A stretch of DNA of 64,000 nt from Fusobacterium ulcerans (GCF_003019675.1 NZ_CP028105.1:2744282-2808281), one strand, 5' to 3'. Shown: positions 1 to 8,470, counted from the stretch's first letter. Notes: generated by a model from the sequence alone, not told the origin. Program-made: numbers and translations.

Positions 1-1057
1 TAAGCTGTGAAGCTATCTCTCCAATAGTGAAGCTCATAGCTAGAAGTATGATGACAGGAGCCATATTTTCAGCTCCTTTGTAAAAATAAGCCATAAATTC
101 CTTACCACTCATTATTTTTTTTACAACTATGTAATAGAATGCAGTACAGATAAGGGCAGCAGAAACAGCCCAATACACTGAAATAGAACCTGAACCATGA
201 ATCATATTTCCATTTCCAGTTACATAAAGTCCAACAGGCATCATTAAAATAACAACCAAAAGAGGTAATACCATATTCATAAAATCAGGCTTCATGCTTT
301 TTCTCATTAAATTTTGGCTTCCACTGGTATCAATGAGGGGAGTTCCTTCATCCCTTACAAGTTTTCCTGTAGTTTTAGCTCTGTCAGAAGCTTTTTTCAT
401 AGGTCCCCAGTGTTTTCCTATAAAAATATAAAAAAGAAGCGTCAGCAAAGTTACCCATGGATAGAAATTAAAGGGAATACTTTTTATTAATATTTCAGAA
501 GGATTTCCACTGATAGTACCAGCAGCTATCTGCACTCCAATTATACCAATGAGAGTCGCCCCCCATCCATTGAAAGGAAAGAGTCCGCAGATTGATGTAC
601 ATACAGATGCACTTTCATAAGAAAGTTCTTCACTGGAAATTTTATATTTATCAGAAAAGGCCTTGGCAATAGTACCAGAAACCAGAATATTAATAGATGA
701 TTCAAAAAATAAAACTAATCCTATCAGATACGATAGGAAAAGAGCATGTTTTTTATTTTTAACGACTGAAGTTTTTTCAGTAAGGGAGTGAACTACTCCG
801 TTTACACCTCCAGAAGCTTGTAAAAGTATAACAAGTGCTCCAGCGAGGAGGGAAAAAGCAATTACTTCAGCATTTCCTCTTACCTGTGTCATAATATCAG
901 TCATACTTTTAACAAAAGCAGCAAAGATATTTCCATTGGTTAAGATTATATTTCCTAGTATAATTCCTGCAAAAAGTGAAACTAAAGTCTCTCTAGTAAT
1001 TATTGTAAGAACTGCTGCAACTATTACTGGCAGTACATTTAAAAAACCATGCTCCAT
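1..1057 (-). CDS. NhaC-family Na+/H+ antiporter (5' part, runs off the window)
   Basis: Reading leftward from an ATG at 1057 there is an open frame of 352 codons to the window edge with no stop, so the C-terminus is missing. It is preceded by AGGGGGA. The product is very hydrophobic, with many membrane segments. It contains the motifs FFESSINILVSG and FNGWGATLIGIIGVQ, which fit the NhaC-type antiporter family of the cytoplasmic membrane. Members exchange Na+ for protons, and some exchange organic solutes such as malate/lactate, so the substrate here is open. A charged cytoplasmic loop near residues 205-240 separates two membrane blocks. A sigma-A-like promoter lies just upstream, so it is probably the first gene of its transcript. 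Confidence 0.85.
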   Translation of the reverse strand, partial: MEHGFLNVLPVIVAAVLTIITRETLVSLFAGIILGNIILTNGNIFAAFVKSMTDIMTQVRGNAEVIAFSLLAGALVILLQASGGVNGVVHSLTEKTSVVKNKKHALFLSYLIGLVLFFESSINILVSGTIAKAFSDKYKISSEELSYESASVCTSICGLFPFNGWGATLIGIIGVQIAAGTISGNPSEILIKSIPFNFYPWVTLLTLLFYIFIGKHWGPMKKASDRAKTTGKLVRDEGTPLIDTSGSQNLMRKSMKPDFMNMVLPLLVVILMMPVGLYVTGNGNMIHGSGSISVYWAVSAALICTAFYYIVVKKIMSGKEFMAYFYKGAENMAPVIILLAMSFTIGEIASQL

Positions 1058-1090
1058 AATCTTTCCCCCTAAAAGAACATTATTAATTCA

Positions 1091-1119
1091 ATAATACACG
1101 TTTTCTTTTAAATATACAA
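1091..1119 (-). promoter_or_regulatory. sigma-A promoter of the NhaC-family gene
   Basis: On the minus strand TTGTAT (1119-1114) and TATTAT (1096-1091) are separated by exactly 17 bases. They lie 34 bases upstream of the start codon at 1057. Confidence 0.6.
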
Positions 1120-1214
1120 GTAAATCATTTATATTATAAAAAATAATATATTGTATACGAAACAAGAAGGATATACTGAATGTATAGAATGGATAAAAAT
1201 ATGAAATAAGTTAT

Positions 1215-1263
1215 AAAAAAAGGAGACTGCAAGCAGAAATATAATTCAGCTTTTAGTCATCCT
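1215..1263 (-). terminator. probable intrinsic terminator of the MORN2 lipoprotein gene
   Basis: Reading leftward, GGATGACT...AGTCTCC can pair with one bulged T. An inner AAGC/GCTT pair follows, then a run of seven T. It begins 13 bases after the lipoprotein stop. The stem is imperfect. Confidence 0.5.
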
Positions 1264-1275
1264 TATGTTAAATAT

Positions 1276-2148
1276 TTATTTAATAATTTTTTCTACCTTA
1301 CCATTTTTGAATATAGCTTCGTTAGTAATTTTACCATCTCTTGAATATTTTCTAAATAGCCCGTCAAACTGGTTGTCTACAAAAGTATATTCTCCTTCCA
1401 GTTGCCCGTTGTCATAATAAATCTTTGAAACACCATTGATTTTATCTTCAACAAAATTAACAATATTTTTTACCTGTCCATTTTCATAATAAATTTTTGA
1501 TTCTCCATGAGCTTTACCATTTTTATAATTATATTCACTTTCTAGTTTGCCGCTTTCATAGTATGCTTTTACCAATCCATTGTATTCACCATCAAGATAA
1601 TTATTTTCTTCTTTTAGATTACCGTTTTCATAATATACTTTTCCTTCTCCCTGAAGTACATCATCAATGTAATTTTCTAAGTATTGCAACTGTCCGTTAG
1701 GATAGTAGTATTCAATAGGACCATTTCTTTTATCTTCTTTAAAATTTACAAGACTTCTTAATTGACCATCTAAATAATAAATTTTTGAAACACCATCAAT
1801 TTTATCATTAACATAAGAAGATTCATTTTCCAGCTGTCCATTTTCAAAATATATTTTAGCTTCTCCATTTAATTGACCATCTTTAAATGTTCCTTCGAAA
1901 GCTACCTGCCCATTAGGGAAATATTCTTTTACAATACCTTCATATTTTCCATCTTTAAAATTTTCTTCAGATCTTATTTTACCATCTTCATATTTATCAG
2001 TTAGTTTTCCAGTAAAAGGTTTTTTCTCATTAATAATATAAACTATTCCATCTCTCATATCTTTTTTAGAAGCATCAACATCTCTTTTTCCAATATTACA
2101 GCTGATCATTAAGATAAAAAGAGAAAAAATTATTATAATTTTCTTCAT
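1276..2148 (-). CDS. MORN2 (YwqK-like) repeat lipoprotein
   Basis: This 290-residue protein starts with a lipoprotein signal (hydrophobic stretch then ILMISC, lipidated Cys 17). It then has about ten tandem repeats of roughly 23 residues with the pattern YYxNGQLxxxxNYxDGKxxG, the MORN_2 / YwqK type. The repeats should form a beta-rich rod anchored in a membrane, probably facing the periplasm or outside. Databases often call this fold 'antitoxin YwqK', but no toxin gene is next to it, so I do not adopt that role. Comparative work on invasive Fusobacterium has linked expanded MORN2 proteins with FadA and RadD-type adhesins, and both types occur further along this window. The start is supported by GGAGACTT seven bases upstream. 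Confidence 0.85.
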   Translation of the reverse strand: MKKIIIIFSLFILMISCNIGKRDVDASKKDMRDGIVYIINEKKPFTGKLTDKYEDGKIRSEENFKDGKYEGIVKEYFPNGQVAFEGTFKDGQLNGEAKIYFENGQLENESSYVNDKIDGVSKIYYLDGQLRSLVNFKEDKRNGPIEYYYPNGQLQYLENYIDDVLQGEGKVYYENGNLKEENNYLDGEYNGLVKAYYESGKLESEYNYKNGKAHGESKIYYENGQVKNIVNFVEDKINGVSKIYYDNGQLEGEYTFVDNQFDGLFRKYSRDGKITNEAIFKNGKVEKIIK

Positions 2149-2174
2149 AAATAAGTCTCCTTTGTTTTCTTACT

Positions 2175-2183
2175 ATTATATCA
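2175..2183 (-). promoter_or_regulatory. extended -10 promoter of the MORN2 gene
   Basis: TGATATAAT on the minus strand is a perfect extended -10 (TGnTATAAT), 27 bases upstream of the start codon. No convincing -35 is visible. Confidence 0.5.
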
Positions 2184-2284
2184 TACAAAAATAGTTTAGA
2201 GGGAGATTTTAAAAGATATGGAAATTATTTTCTTGAATTATAGACGGCAATTTGTTCATTAAAAATTAAAAAAAATTATATAAT

Positions 2285-2313
2285 TTGATTTTATGGTATA
2301 AATAGTATATTAT
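2285..2313 (+). promoter_or_regulatory. sigma-A promoter of the SAP-domain gene
   Basis: TTGATT and TATTAT are separated by 17 bases, ending 43 bases before the GTG start at 2357. Confidence 0.55.
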
Positions 2314-2356
2314 AGAAGGGAAGAATATTCATAAAGCATAAAAAGGAGGAGATTTT

Positions 2357-3064
2357 GTGGAAAATTTTAAGATAGTACTTTTGTTAAAATTGATAAGTGG
2401 AGCAGAATACAATACAGAGGCCTCAAAATTATTGCTGAATAAATATGAAATTAATGAAGAAAATTATTTGAAAATAGCACTAAAAGAAGACTACATAAAA
2501 ATATATGACATACAGCAAGGAACAGTGAAAGAACTTAAAGAAATATTGAAAAATGCAGGTCTGGTACAAACTGGCAATAAAGAAATGCTTATCCAAAGAG
2601 TTACTGAAAATATAGGTGAAGATGAACTTAAAAAGTATTTTGGAAATGATAAGTATAAACTAACTCCATTGGGAAGAAAATTTCTAAAGGATAATATCGA
2701 AGAGTTAGAAGAGGTATTAGCTGGGAATGGAGAAAAGGGAAATAAAGAAGCTGTTGAAGAAATTCTAGTTGAAGAAAAAATTGAAGAAACTCCAATAGAA
2801 GCTGTAGAAAAGGTTGAAGTTGAAGAGGAAATAATAGAAGAAGTTCCAACAGAGATTATAAAAGAGACAGAGATAAAAGAGGAAACAGTAAAAGGAACAG
2901 AAGAAATCAAAGTAGAAGTTAAAGAAGAGATAAAAGAAGAAGTTAAAGAAAAAGCAATAAAAGAAGAAAAGATAGTTGAACATAAAGATAAATTTGCTAA
3001 TAATTATATAATAGCAGGGATTATAATTATTGTAGCAGTAGTATGTATAAATATGTTTCTATAA
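2357..3064 (+). CDS. SAP-domain protein with acidic/lysine-rich linker and C-terminal membrane anchor
   Basis: The start is GTG, supported by AAAAGGAGGA seven bases upstream. Residues ~52-85 (GTVKELKEILKNAGL...GNKEMLIQRV) match the helix-extended-helix SAP motif, which usually binds DNA. Residues ~120-210 are low complexity, built from E, K, V and I in a short irregular repeat. The last ~20 residues (YIIAGIIIIVAVVCINMFL) form one membrane helix ending at the C-terminus. The layout suggests a tail-anchored cytoplasmic protein that could tether a nucleic acid or protein to the membrane. That role is inference. The gene stands alone between its promoter and a terminator. Confidence 0.7.
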   Translation: MENFKIVLLLKLISGAEYNTEASKLLLNKYEINEENYLKIALKEDYIKIYDIQQGTVKELKEILKNAGLVQTGNKEMLIQRVTENIGEDELKKYFGNDKYKLTPLGRKFLKDNIEELEEVLAGNGEKGNKEAVEEILVEEKIEETPIEAVEKVEVEEEIIEEVPTEIIKETEIKEETVKGTEEIKVEVKEEIKEEVKEKAIKEEKIVEHKDKFANNYIIAGIIIIVAVVCINMFL

Positions 3065-3102
3065 TAATTAAAAATGGAAAAATGATATTTAAAGTGAAAA
3101 GC

Positions 3103-3130
3103 CTCTTAGATTAATTCTAAGAGTTTTTTT
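3103..3130 (+). terminator. intrinsic terminator of the SAP-domain gene
   Basis: CTCTTAGA and TCTAAGAG form a perfect 8-bp stem with a 5-base loop, followed by seven T. Confidence 0.8.
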
Positions 3131-3208
3131 GTTTTAATGTATAAAGCTAATTTATAGTAACAGCTATTTTGAAACGTAAAGAAAATGTAAATGATTTTTT
3201 GCTTTTTA

Positions 3209-3223
3209 TGAGAAATTTTCTCA
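3209..3223. promoter_or_regulatory. 15-bp palindrome before the RloAB promoter (candidate operator)
   Basis: TGAGAAATTTTCTCA is a perfect inverted repeat with one central base. It ends 5 bases upstream of the -35 box of the ATPase promoter. The position fits an operator, but no dedicated repressor is encoded next to it. Confidence 0.4.
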
Positions 3224-3228
3224 AAATA

Positions 3229-3257
3229 TTGTAATTTTATATAGCATATGTTATTAT
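3229..3257 (+). promoter_or_regulatory. sigma-A promoter of the RloA/RloB pair
   Basis: TTGTAA and TATTAT are separated by 17 bases, 33 bases before the ATPase start. Confidence 0.5.
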
Positions 3258-3290
3258 ATATTATATAATGATGAGAAAAAGGAGGAAGAT

Positions 3291-4514
3291 ATGTTGATTC
3301 AATTTAGTTTTAAAAATTTCAAATCTTTTAGAGATGAAGTAACTCTTGATATGACAGCTTCTTCAATTAAGGAATATTCTGATAAAATAATTGAAGATAA
3401 TGGAAATAAATATTTAAAAATTACAGCTATTTATGGAGCAAATGCAAGTGGAAAATCAAATGTAATAGAAGCTTTTTCTCATATGAAAAATATTATAATG
3501 AATTCATTTAATTCAGAAGCTAAATGGCAAAATATTCCTTTAAAAAGATTTGCTTTTAATGAAAAAAGTAAAAATTCTGAAAGTATGTTTGAAGTATTTT
3601 TTAAAAACAATAATGAGGTTTATCAATATGGTTTTGAATTAGATAGTTCTAAGATAAGAGAAGAATGGCTATATAAGAAAAAAAGTAATAAATCTGAAAA
3701 ATTTGAATTATTATTTGCTAGAGAAAATGATAAATTTGAATTGTCTAATGGATTAAAAATCTATTCTGAAATGTTGAATGGCATTTCAGAAAAAACATTA
3801 ATTTTATCGTTTTTAGCTAATATAAAAATAGAAGATATAAAAAATGTTTATGATTGGTTTAAAGAAACTAAAGTTTTAAATTTAGGTGATCCCTTTATTG
3901 ATACAATAAGGTCTTCTTTTCTACCAGCCGAATTACTAAAAAATAATTTAGAAGAAAGAGATAATTTTAATAAATTTTTAGCTGATATAGATGTTGGAAT
4001 AAAAGATATAAAAATAGAAGAAGAGGTAACAGAAGAAAAGAAAAGATATAAAGCTTTTTCTATGCATTTAAATAATGATACTCAAAAGGAGGAATATCTT
4101 CCTTTGAAAGAGGAATCAGATGGAACATTAAAAATGATTTCTCTCTATTCAGATTTAAAAAAATGTTTAAACAATGGAGGAACTATTTTTATAGATGAAC
4201 TTGATGCTAAATTGCATCCTCTTTTAAGTAAATATATAGTTCAAATATTTCATAATAAAAATACAAATCCTAAAGACGCTCAATTAATTTACACTACACA
4301 TGATGTTATAAATTTGAAAAAAGAAAATTTTAGAAGAGATGAAATATGGTTTGTAGAAAAGAACAAGGAAAATGTTTCAGAGCTTTATTCATTGGTAGAG
4401 TATAAAGTTGAAAATACAAAGGTTAGAAATGATGCCAGCTACGATAAAGATTATTTGTTAGGAAAATATGGAGCACTGCCGATTTTAAAAGAGTTTGAAG
4501 TTGGTGAAAAATAA
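3291..4514 (+). CDS. RloA/AbiLi-like AAA15 (ABC-type) ATPase, candidate anti-phage sensor
   Basis: The 407-residue protein has an OLD/SMC-like ABC ATPase layout. Near the N-terminus is FSFKNFKSFRDEVTLDM. Walker A GANASGKS is at residues 49-56, a signature-like EESDGTL near 272-278, Walker B TIFIDELDAKLHP near 298 and a switch histidine in YTTHD near 334. This is the COG1106 / AAA15 type found in RloA, AbiLi and the AriA subunit of PARIS. Such ATPases are thought to detect an infection trigger and license a partner effector. The downstream RloB-like gene overlaps its stop codon (TAATG), so the two are translated together. The start at 3291 has AAGGAGGAAG just upstream. Its codon use is plainer and more AT-rich than the adhesin genes. 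Anti-phage function is inferred from the family and pairing. Confidence 0.85.
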   Translation: MLIQFSFKNFKSFRDEVTLDMTASSIKEYSDKIIEDNGNKYLKITAIYGANASGKSNVIEAFSHMKNIIMNSFNSEAKWQNIPLKRFAFNEKSKNSESMFEVFFKNNNEVYQYGFELDSSKIREEWLYKKKSNKSEKFELLFARENDKFELSNGLKIYSEMLNGISEKTLILSFLANIKIEDIKNVYDWFKETKVLNLGDPFIDTIRSSFLPAELLKNNLEERDNFNKFLADIDVGIKDIKIEEEVTEEKKRYKAFSMHLNNDTQKEEYLPLKEESDGTLKMISLYSDLKKCLNNGGTIFIDELDAKLHPLLSKYIVQIFHNKNTNPKDAQLIYTTHDVINLKKENFRRDEIWFVEKNKENVSELYSLVEYKVENTKVRNDASYDKDYLLGKYGALPILKEFEVGEK

Positions 4515-5197
4515 TGGGATTTGACAACTTGCATAAAAAAAGACAAGGAAATTTAAAAAAGAGAAAAGAAAATATTAAAGAAGTAGAGCCACTTAGATTT
4601 TTGATTGTTTGTGAAGGGAAAAAGACAGAACCTAATTATTTTGAGCCACTAAAAAATCAAATTAATGCAAAATATAGACCCGATCTTATAAATTTAAAAG
4701 TAGAATGCATAGATATTGTAGGTGCAGGGAAAAATACTGAATCTTTAATAGATTATACAATAAAATTAAGAGATAATGCTAACATTAACTATGGAAATGT
4801 ATGGTGTGTTTTTGACAAAGATTCTTTTACTTCTAATCAATTTAATAATGCTATCAGTAAAGCTGGTAATGAAAATATAAAAACAGCATGGTCTAATGAA
4901 GCGATAGAGTTATGGTTTTTATTACATTTTGAATATCTAAATACTGGAATAGGAAGAGAACAATATATAGAAAAACTTAATGGGCATTTTAAAAAATATA
5001 AGATAAATAAAGGAAAATATGAAAAAAGTCTAAATGATATTTACCAAATTCTGGAAAAATATGGAAATTATGATAATGCTGTAAAATATGCTAAAAAATT
5101 AGAAAAAATAAATTTAAAAGAAACACCTGCTAAAAGTAAACCAATGACTAAAGTTTATGAATTAGTAGAGGAGTTAAAGGTATTGCTAGAAAAATAA
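4514..5197 (+). CDS. RloB-like TOPRIM-fold effector paired with the AAA15 ATPase
   Basis: This 227-residue protein matches the RloB family. A basic N-terminus (residues 1-22) is followed by FLIVCEGKKTEPNYF near 29-43, which supplies the glutamate of a TOPRIM-type active site. VWCVFDKDSF near 96-105 supplies the DxD-like acidic pair, and SNEAIELWFLLHF follows near 130. TOPRIM-fold nucleases act on nucleic acids with metal ions. In AbiL- and PARIS-type systems the second subunit is the toxic effector. It overlaps the ATPase by one base (TAATG), which indicates translational coupling. All three acidic positions expected for metal binding appear intact. The catalytic claim comes from family knowledge, not from this sequence alone. 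Confidence 0.82.
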   Translation: MGFDNLHKKRQGNLKKRKENIKEVEPLRFLIVCEGKKTEPNYFEPLKNQINAKYRPDLINLKVECIDIVGAGKNTESLIDYTIKLRDNANINYGNVWCVFDKDSFTSNQFNNAISKAGNENIKTAWSNEAIELWFLLHFEYLNTGIGREQYIEKLNGHFKKYKINKGKYEKSLNDIYQILEKYGNYDNAVKYAKKLEKINLKETPAKSKPMTKVYELVEELKVLLEK

Positions 5198-5216
5198 TTA
5201 AAATAAATTAAAAATA

Positions 5217-5250
5217 TAAAAGCCTTTTGGATAATTCTAAAGGGCTTTTT
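5217..5250 (+). terminator. intrinsic terminator of the RloA/RloB operon
   Basis: AAAAGCCTTTTGG pairs with CTAAAGGGCTTTT through 13 pairs including two G-T wobbles, ending in a T run. Confidence 0.75.
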
Positions 5251-5273
5251 ACTATATGACAAAAGATAGAAAG

Positions 5274-5320
5274 TATTCTATATAGAATATAAGCATAGAT
5301 TAAAGGAGATATGGTATAAT
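5274..5320 (+). promoter_or_regulatory. palindrome plus extended -10 promoter of the 122-residue gene
   Basis: A perfect 16-bp palindrome TATTCTATATAGAATA (5274-5289) is followed by TGGTATAAT (5312-5320), an extended -10. The start codon is 34 bases further on. The paralogue at 58803 has the same GGTATAAT-type promoter but not the palindrome. Confidence 0.45.
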
Positions 5321-5354
5321 GGAAAAAAGAATAAAATAATATAAGGAGTATATT

Positions 5355-5723
5355 ATGAAGAGAGAAGTTGAAAATCAATTAGATCAAAAACTAATAGATG
5401 CTATTGTAAAATTTAACAGTCTATTAAGAGAAAGTTTCATAAAAAAGGAAAAAATTTCTCTTAAAATAGATGTTCCTAAATTTGAACCAAAGGAACTTAC
5501 AAACTATAGAGAATTAAAAACTGCAATAGAATGTTTGAGGCATAACTATAGAGAAATGCTCAGATATATAAAACTGGATAACTACACACCTCTTCTTAAA
5601 ATAGTGTTTTTATATGAAGAAGAAAATTCTTTTCCAGTTATATTGAATTTAGATTTACAACAATATTTGGAATCAGATTTTTTTGTGGGAAAAGAAATTC
5701 TTAATATAAAAAAAATAATGTAA
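5355..5723 (+). CDS. uncharacterised small protein, paralogue of the protein at 58803
   Basis: I do not recognise this 122-residue family. It is soluble, without signal peptide or membrane helix, and rich in Leu, Glu and Lys. It aligns end to end with the protein at 58803-59183. Shared blocks are NxLDQxLI near residue 7, ECLxHNYRExLxYIKxxNYxPxLKxxFLY near residues 56-85, and a tail with SDxxxGKExxNIK. The conserved His-Asn-Tyr-Arg stretch is the most likely functional core. AAGGAG lies nine bases upstream of the start. It is a single-gene transcript with its own promoter. Confidence 0.7.
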   Translation: MKREVENQLDQKLIDAIVKFNSLLRESFIKKEKISLKIDVPKFEPKELTNYRELKTAIECLRHNYREMLRYIKLDNYTPLLKIVFLYEEENSFPVILNLDLQQYLESDFFVGKEILNIKKIM

Positions 5724-6335
5724 AGCATTTTTTTATAAAAAATATATTATCTTTTTATTTTTTATTTTTTATTTTCAAAAAAATTATAAAATTAAATGGT
5801 ATTATTTTTTTAAATATTAAAACTATTTTAGTAAAAGATAATACTATTTGAAATAAATATACATTAATGAACTAAAAATAGCAGAGATGATTTTTGAAAA
5901 AATATTATAATAAACAGTATAATTTGATAAATTAAAAAAAGAAATGAAAAAATATAATAGGTAATTTAATGAATTCAATAGAAATAAGATGAATCAATTT
6001 AGAATAACATCAGGATAAATTCTGGTGTTTTTTTATTTTTTGTAAAGATATTATTTGAAATGATGTAAAAAAATATTTTTATTGTTGCTATTTTACTGTA
6101 AAACTGGAATGAAAATAAGCGAGAAATTAAAAAATGAGTATGTTTATTAAAAAAGTTCTTAAAACTAAAAAATCAATTTTTTTTAAAATAATTTATATAC
6201 AAGGATAGGATGTTGTGCTAATATAGATAACGTTACATTAAAAAAATAATTTAAAAAATTAAAAAATGGTTTTTAAAGAGTACTAAGTATAAAAAAGTTC
6301 GCATATATTATTATAAAATTGAAGGAGCGTAAAAG
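5724..6335. other. 612-bp AT-rich non-coding stretch
   Basis: I see no credible gene here, only very short open frames without good ribosome binding sites. The one clear element is the terminator-like hairpin at 6006-6034, nearly 290 bases past the preceding stop. This could mean an unannotated small RNA ends there or that the preceding mRNA has a long 3' tail. Confidence 0.5.
6006..6034 (+). terminator. intrinsic terminator, upstream transcript unclear
   Basis: AACATCAG and CTGGTGTT pair over 8 bp (one G-T) around an 8-base loop, followed by a run of T. Confidence 0.6.
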
Positions 6336-6440
6336 ATGGACAGGAAAAAAAGTACAAAAGATTTGTCATCCTACTGGAGAAAAAAGAAAGTCTTGAGGAT
6401 ATTCATATGCCAGTACAAAGGATCAGCTTCAAAAATTTAG
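6336..6440 (+). CDS. possible 34-residue basic peptide or gene fragment
   Basis: An ATG at 6336 follows GAAGGAGCG with ideal spacing and reads 34 codons, beginning MDRKKSTKDLSSYWRKKK. The sequence continues openly in a shifted frame (LEKKESLEDIHMPVQRISF...) up to a stop about 30 bases before the next gene's start. This could be a frameshifted remnant of a longer protein or a leader peptide. I do not recognise either frame. Confidence 0.3.
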   Translation: MDRKKSTKDLSSYWRKKKVLRIFICQYKGSASKI

Positions 6441-6501
6441 AAACCAAATTTTTACTTAATTTTATAAAAAAATAAACTTACTTGGAGAAGAGGAAAAGAG
6501 A

Positions 6502-7377
6502 ATGGATAAGGTTAAAATGCTGGGAATATACGAAGAAGGATATGGAGTTGTAGCAAAAAAAGTAATGAGGGACAAAACTTTAAATATTTTATCAAAAGCT
6601 GTCTATGCCTATATATGCAGTTATACTGGAAAAGGAAAGGATGCCTTTCCATCGCAAAATTTGATATGCAGAGATCTGGGGATAGGAAAAAGTACACTGG
6701 TAAAATATATCAAGGAATTAAAAGACAGAGGATATGTCCAGCATAAAGAAAAAGGGAAGTTTGCCCAAAATCTATATACTGTAAATGCTATACCGTGTAT
6801 AGTTTCGTCGGATACGGTAGAAACCGATACGAATCCTACCGCACGCGGTCAGGTGAACACTAATAATAACAGTCTTAATAATAACAAAAAGAATAATAAT
6901 AACATAAAAGATAAAAAGATAAATAATACACACACAGAGGTGGAAGAGAAAGCTGATGATAGTGCAGAACATAAAAATGAGATTGAGAAAGAAAAATTAA
7001 GTGATGCGCCTATGGAGATACAGGATATATTAAAAAAATATAAAGAGCTGGGACTGCCAGAGTATAACTACAGACCAGATAACTATGTAATCTTGGGAGT
7101 ATGGAGAGAATTAGGAGCTGTAAAGCTTTTTGAAGCACTGACACTGATGTCGGAGTCTGAGTTTGTAAAAAACAACATGAGCGTCAACAGTATTTTCAAG
7201 ATAGAAAACCTAAAGAAAGCCATGAATGGAAATTTTAAAGATAAAGAAAACAAGGGCAAAAAGAAGAACAGCTCCAAAAAAGAATTTAAAAGACCAGAAT
7301 ATAAAGATTTTACTGAAAAGTTGATAGATGGTGCTTTAAATGGAACATTAGGGGGAAATAAAAATGATGAAATGTAA
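6502..7377 (+). CDS. helix-turn-helix replication-initiator-like protein (phage/plasmid type)
   Basis: The 291-residue protein has an N-terminal winged helix-turn-helix at residues ~10-92. It includes ILSKAVYAYICSYTGKGKDAFPS and LGIGKSTLVKYIKELKDRGYV, as in RepA_N and phage replisome-organiser proteins that bind an origin. Residues ~110-165 are a low-complexity Asn/Lys/Glu linker. Residues ~170-245 (IQDILKKYKELGLPEYNY...) may be a DnaD-like or helicase-loader-binding domain; that part is weaker. It overlaps the next gene, a DnaC-like loader, by 14 bases. The order initiator then loader is the usual replication module of phages and integrative elements. GGAGAAGAGG precedes the start. Confidence 0.7.
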   Translation: MDKVKMLGIYEEGYGVVAKKVMRDKTLNILSKAVYAYICSYTGKGKDAFPSQNLICRDLGIGKSTLVKYIKELKDRGYVQHKEKGKFAQNLYTVNAIPCIVSSDTVETDTNPTARGQVNTNNNSLNNNKKNNNNIKDKKINNTHTEVEEKADDSAEHKNEIEKEKLSDAPMEIQDILKKYKELGLPEYNYRPDNYVILGVWRELGAVKLFEALTLMSESEFVKNNMSVNSIFKIENLKKAMNGNFKDKENKGKKKNSSKKEFKRPEYKDFTEKLIDGALNGTLGGNKNDEM

Positions 7378-8170
7378 ATATTGCAATAAAGATTATGTGA
7401 GAAATGAAAATAGATATTTGGAACTATTTCCTGAAAGCCTTAGGAAAAATGTGGAATATATTCCAGCCTGTGACTGTCTGGAAAAGGAAAAAGAAAGGGA
7501 AATGGAGGAATTGGAAAGAAAAAGAGTTCATGAATGTATAAAAAATAAAGTGAAAAAATATGAAGAAATTTCTGTCATAGATAATAAATTTTTGGAAAGC
7601 AGATTTGAAAATGCAGATATGAGCAGTAAATATATGCAGTTGGGAAAGAAATATGCAGAGAATTTTCTGAAAAAAGACAAGCAGATAGGATTGTTGTTTT
7701 ATGGGGGAGTAGGAACAGGAAAGACTTTTACTACAGCCTGTATAGCAAACTATCTCATGGAAAGAGGAAAGACAGTATTGGTAATAAATCTGGGGCTATA
7801 TCTCAATAAAGTGGGGAGAGATTGGGGAGAAGCTGAAAAAAGATTTTTAGAACAGGTAGAAAAGTGTGATCTGATAATCATTGATGACTTTGGTACTGAA
7901 AAAGATCTGGATGAGAATCAATCCTGCTGGAGAGCTGAAAAGATATATAATCTCATAGATGCAAGGTACAGAAGTAATAAACCTTTGATATTATCTACAA
8001 ATCTGATTTTCGATAGAGATGAAAAAATATGTGAACTAACTAAGAGGTTTTCTGTACATGGACAAAATAGGATAAGGGACAGAATAACAGATATGTGTTT
8101 TCCTGTAAAAGTAGCAGGGAAGAGCAAAAGAGGAATGACTCAAGAGGCATTTATAGAATTTATCTCATAA
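7364..8170 (+). CDS. DnaC/IstB-like AAA+ helicase loader
   Basis: The 268-residue ATPase has an N-terminal cysteine cluster (CKYCNKDY near residue 4 and CDC near 36), probably zinc-binding. Walker A GGVGTGKT lies near 116-123 and Walker B LIIIDDFGTE near 169-178. It also has a sensor-like ILSTNL and the arginine-containing RIRDRITDMC near the end, typical of DnaC/DnaI. It would load replicative helicase onto DNA opened by the upstream initiator-like protein. The ATG at 7364 is preceded by GGGGG at 8 bases and lies inside the end of the previous gene, so the two are co-translated. Confidence 0.85.
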   Translation: MMKCKYCNKDYVRNENRYLELFPESLRKNVEYIPACDCLEKEKEREMEELERKRVHECIKNKVKKYEEISVIDNKFLESRFENADMSSKYMQLGKKYAENFLKKDKQIGLLFYGGVGTGKTFTTACIANYLMERGKTVLVINLGLYLNKVGRDWGEAEKRFLEQVEKCDLIIIDDFGTEKDLDENQSCWRAEKIYNLIDARYRSNKPLILSTNLIFDRDEKICELTKRFSVHGQNRIRDRITDMCFPVKVAGKSKRGMTQEAFIEFIS

Positions 8171-8219
8171 AAAACAAAAAAGGATTTAATAAAAAATAGA
8201 TTAAAAGGGAGAATTACAA

Positions 8220-8459
8220 ATGGAGAGAGAGGAATATATATACAAAAAACTAGGAAATCTTTCAGCGCTGGACAAGGCACTGGCAGAGGAAATAGTGGAG
8301 CATATAGGAGAATGGGCGACAATAAATGAGGCGGCAAAGTATTTAAAAAATCATAAAAATACTATCTACGAAAGAGTTGAGGAAGGAGATGTTATTTCCA
8401 GAAGAATTGGAAACAAAATTTTAATTTACACTAGAAGCCTGATTTTTTTATTAGAATAA
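8220..8459 (+). CDS. excisionase-like helix-turn-helix protein
   Basis: Residues ~30-70 of this 79-residue protein (ATINEAAKYLKNHKNTIYERVEEGDVISRRIGNKILI) are a MerR-like winged helix of the HTH_17 / excisionase type. Such proteins direct site-specific recombinases or regulate element genes. No integrase is present in the window, so the excision role is only a family-based guess. GGGAGAA lies seven bases before the start. A phased repeat follows directly after the stop. Confidence 0.65.
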   Translation: MEREEYIYKKLGNLSALDKALAEEIVEHIGEWATINEAAKYLKNHKNTIYERVEEGDVISRRIGNKILIYTRSLIFLLE

Positions 8460-8470
8460 TTTTGAGTACT

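Noticed and set aside
1276-2148. Toxin-antitoxin system suggested by the YwqK name
   Set aside because: There is no adjacent toxin gene, and the protein is a lipoprotein with MORN2 repeats.
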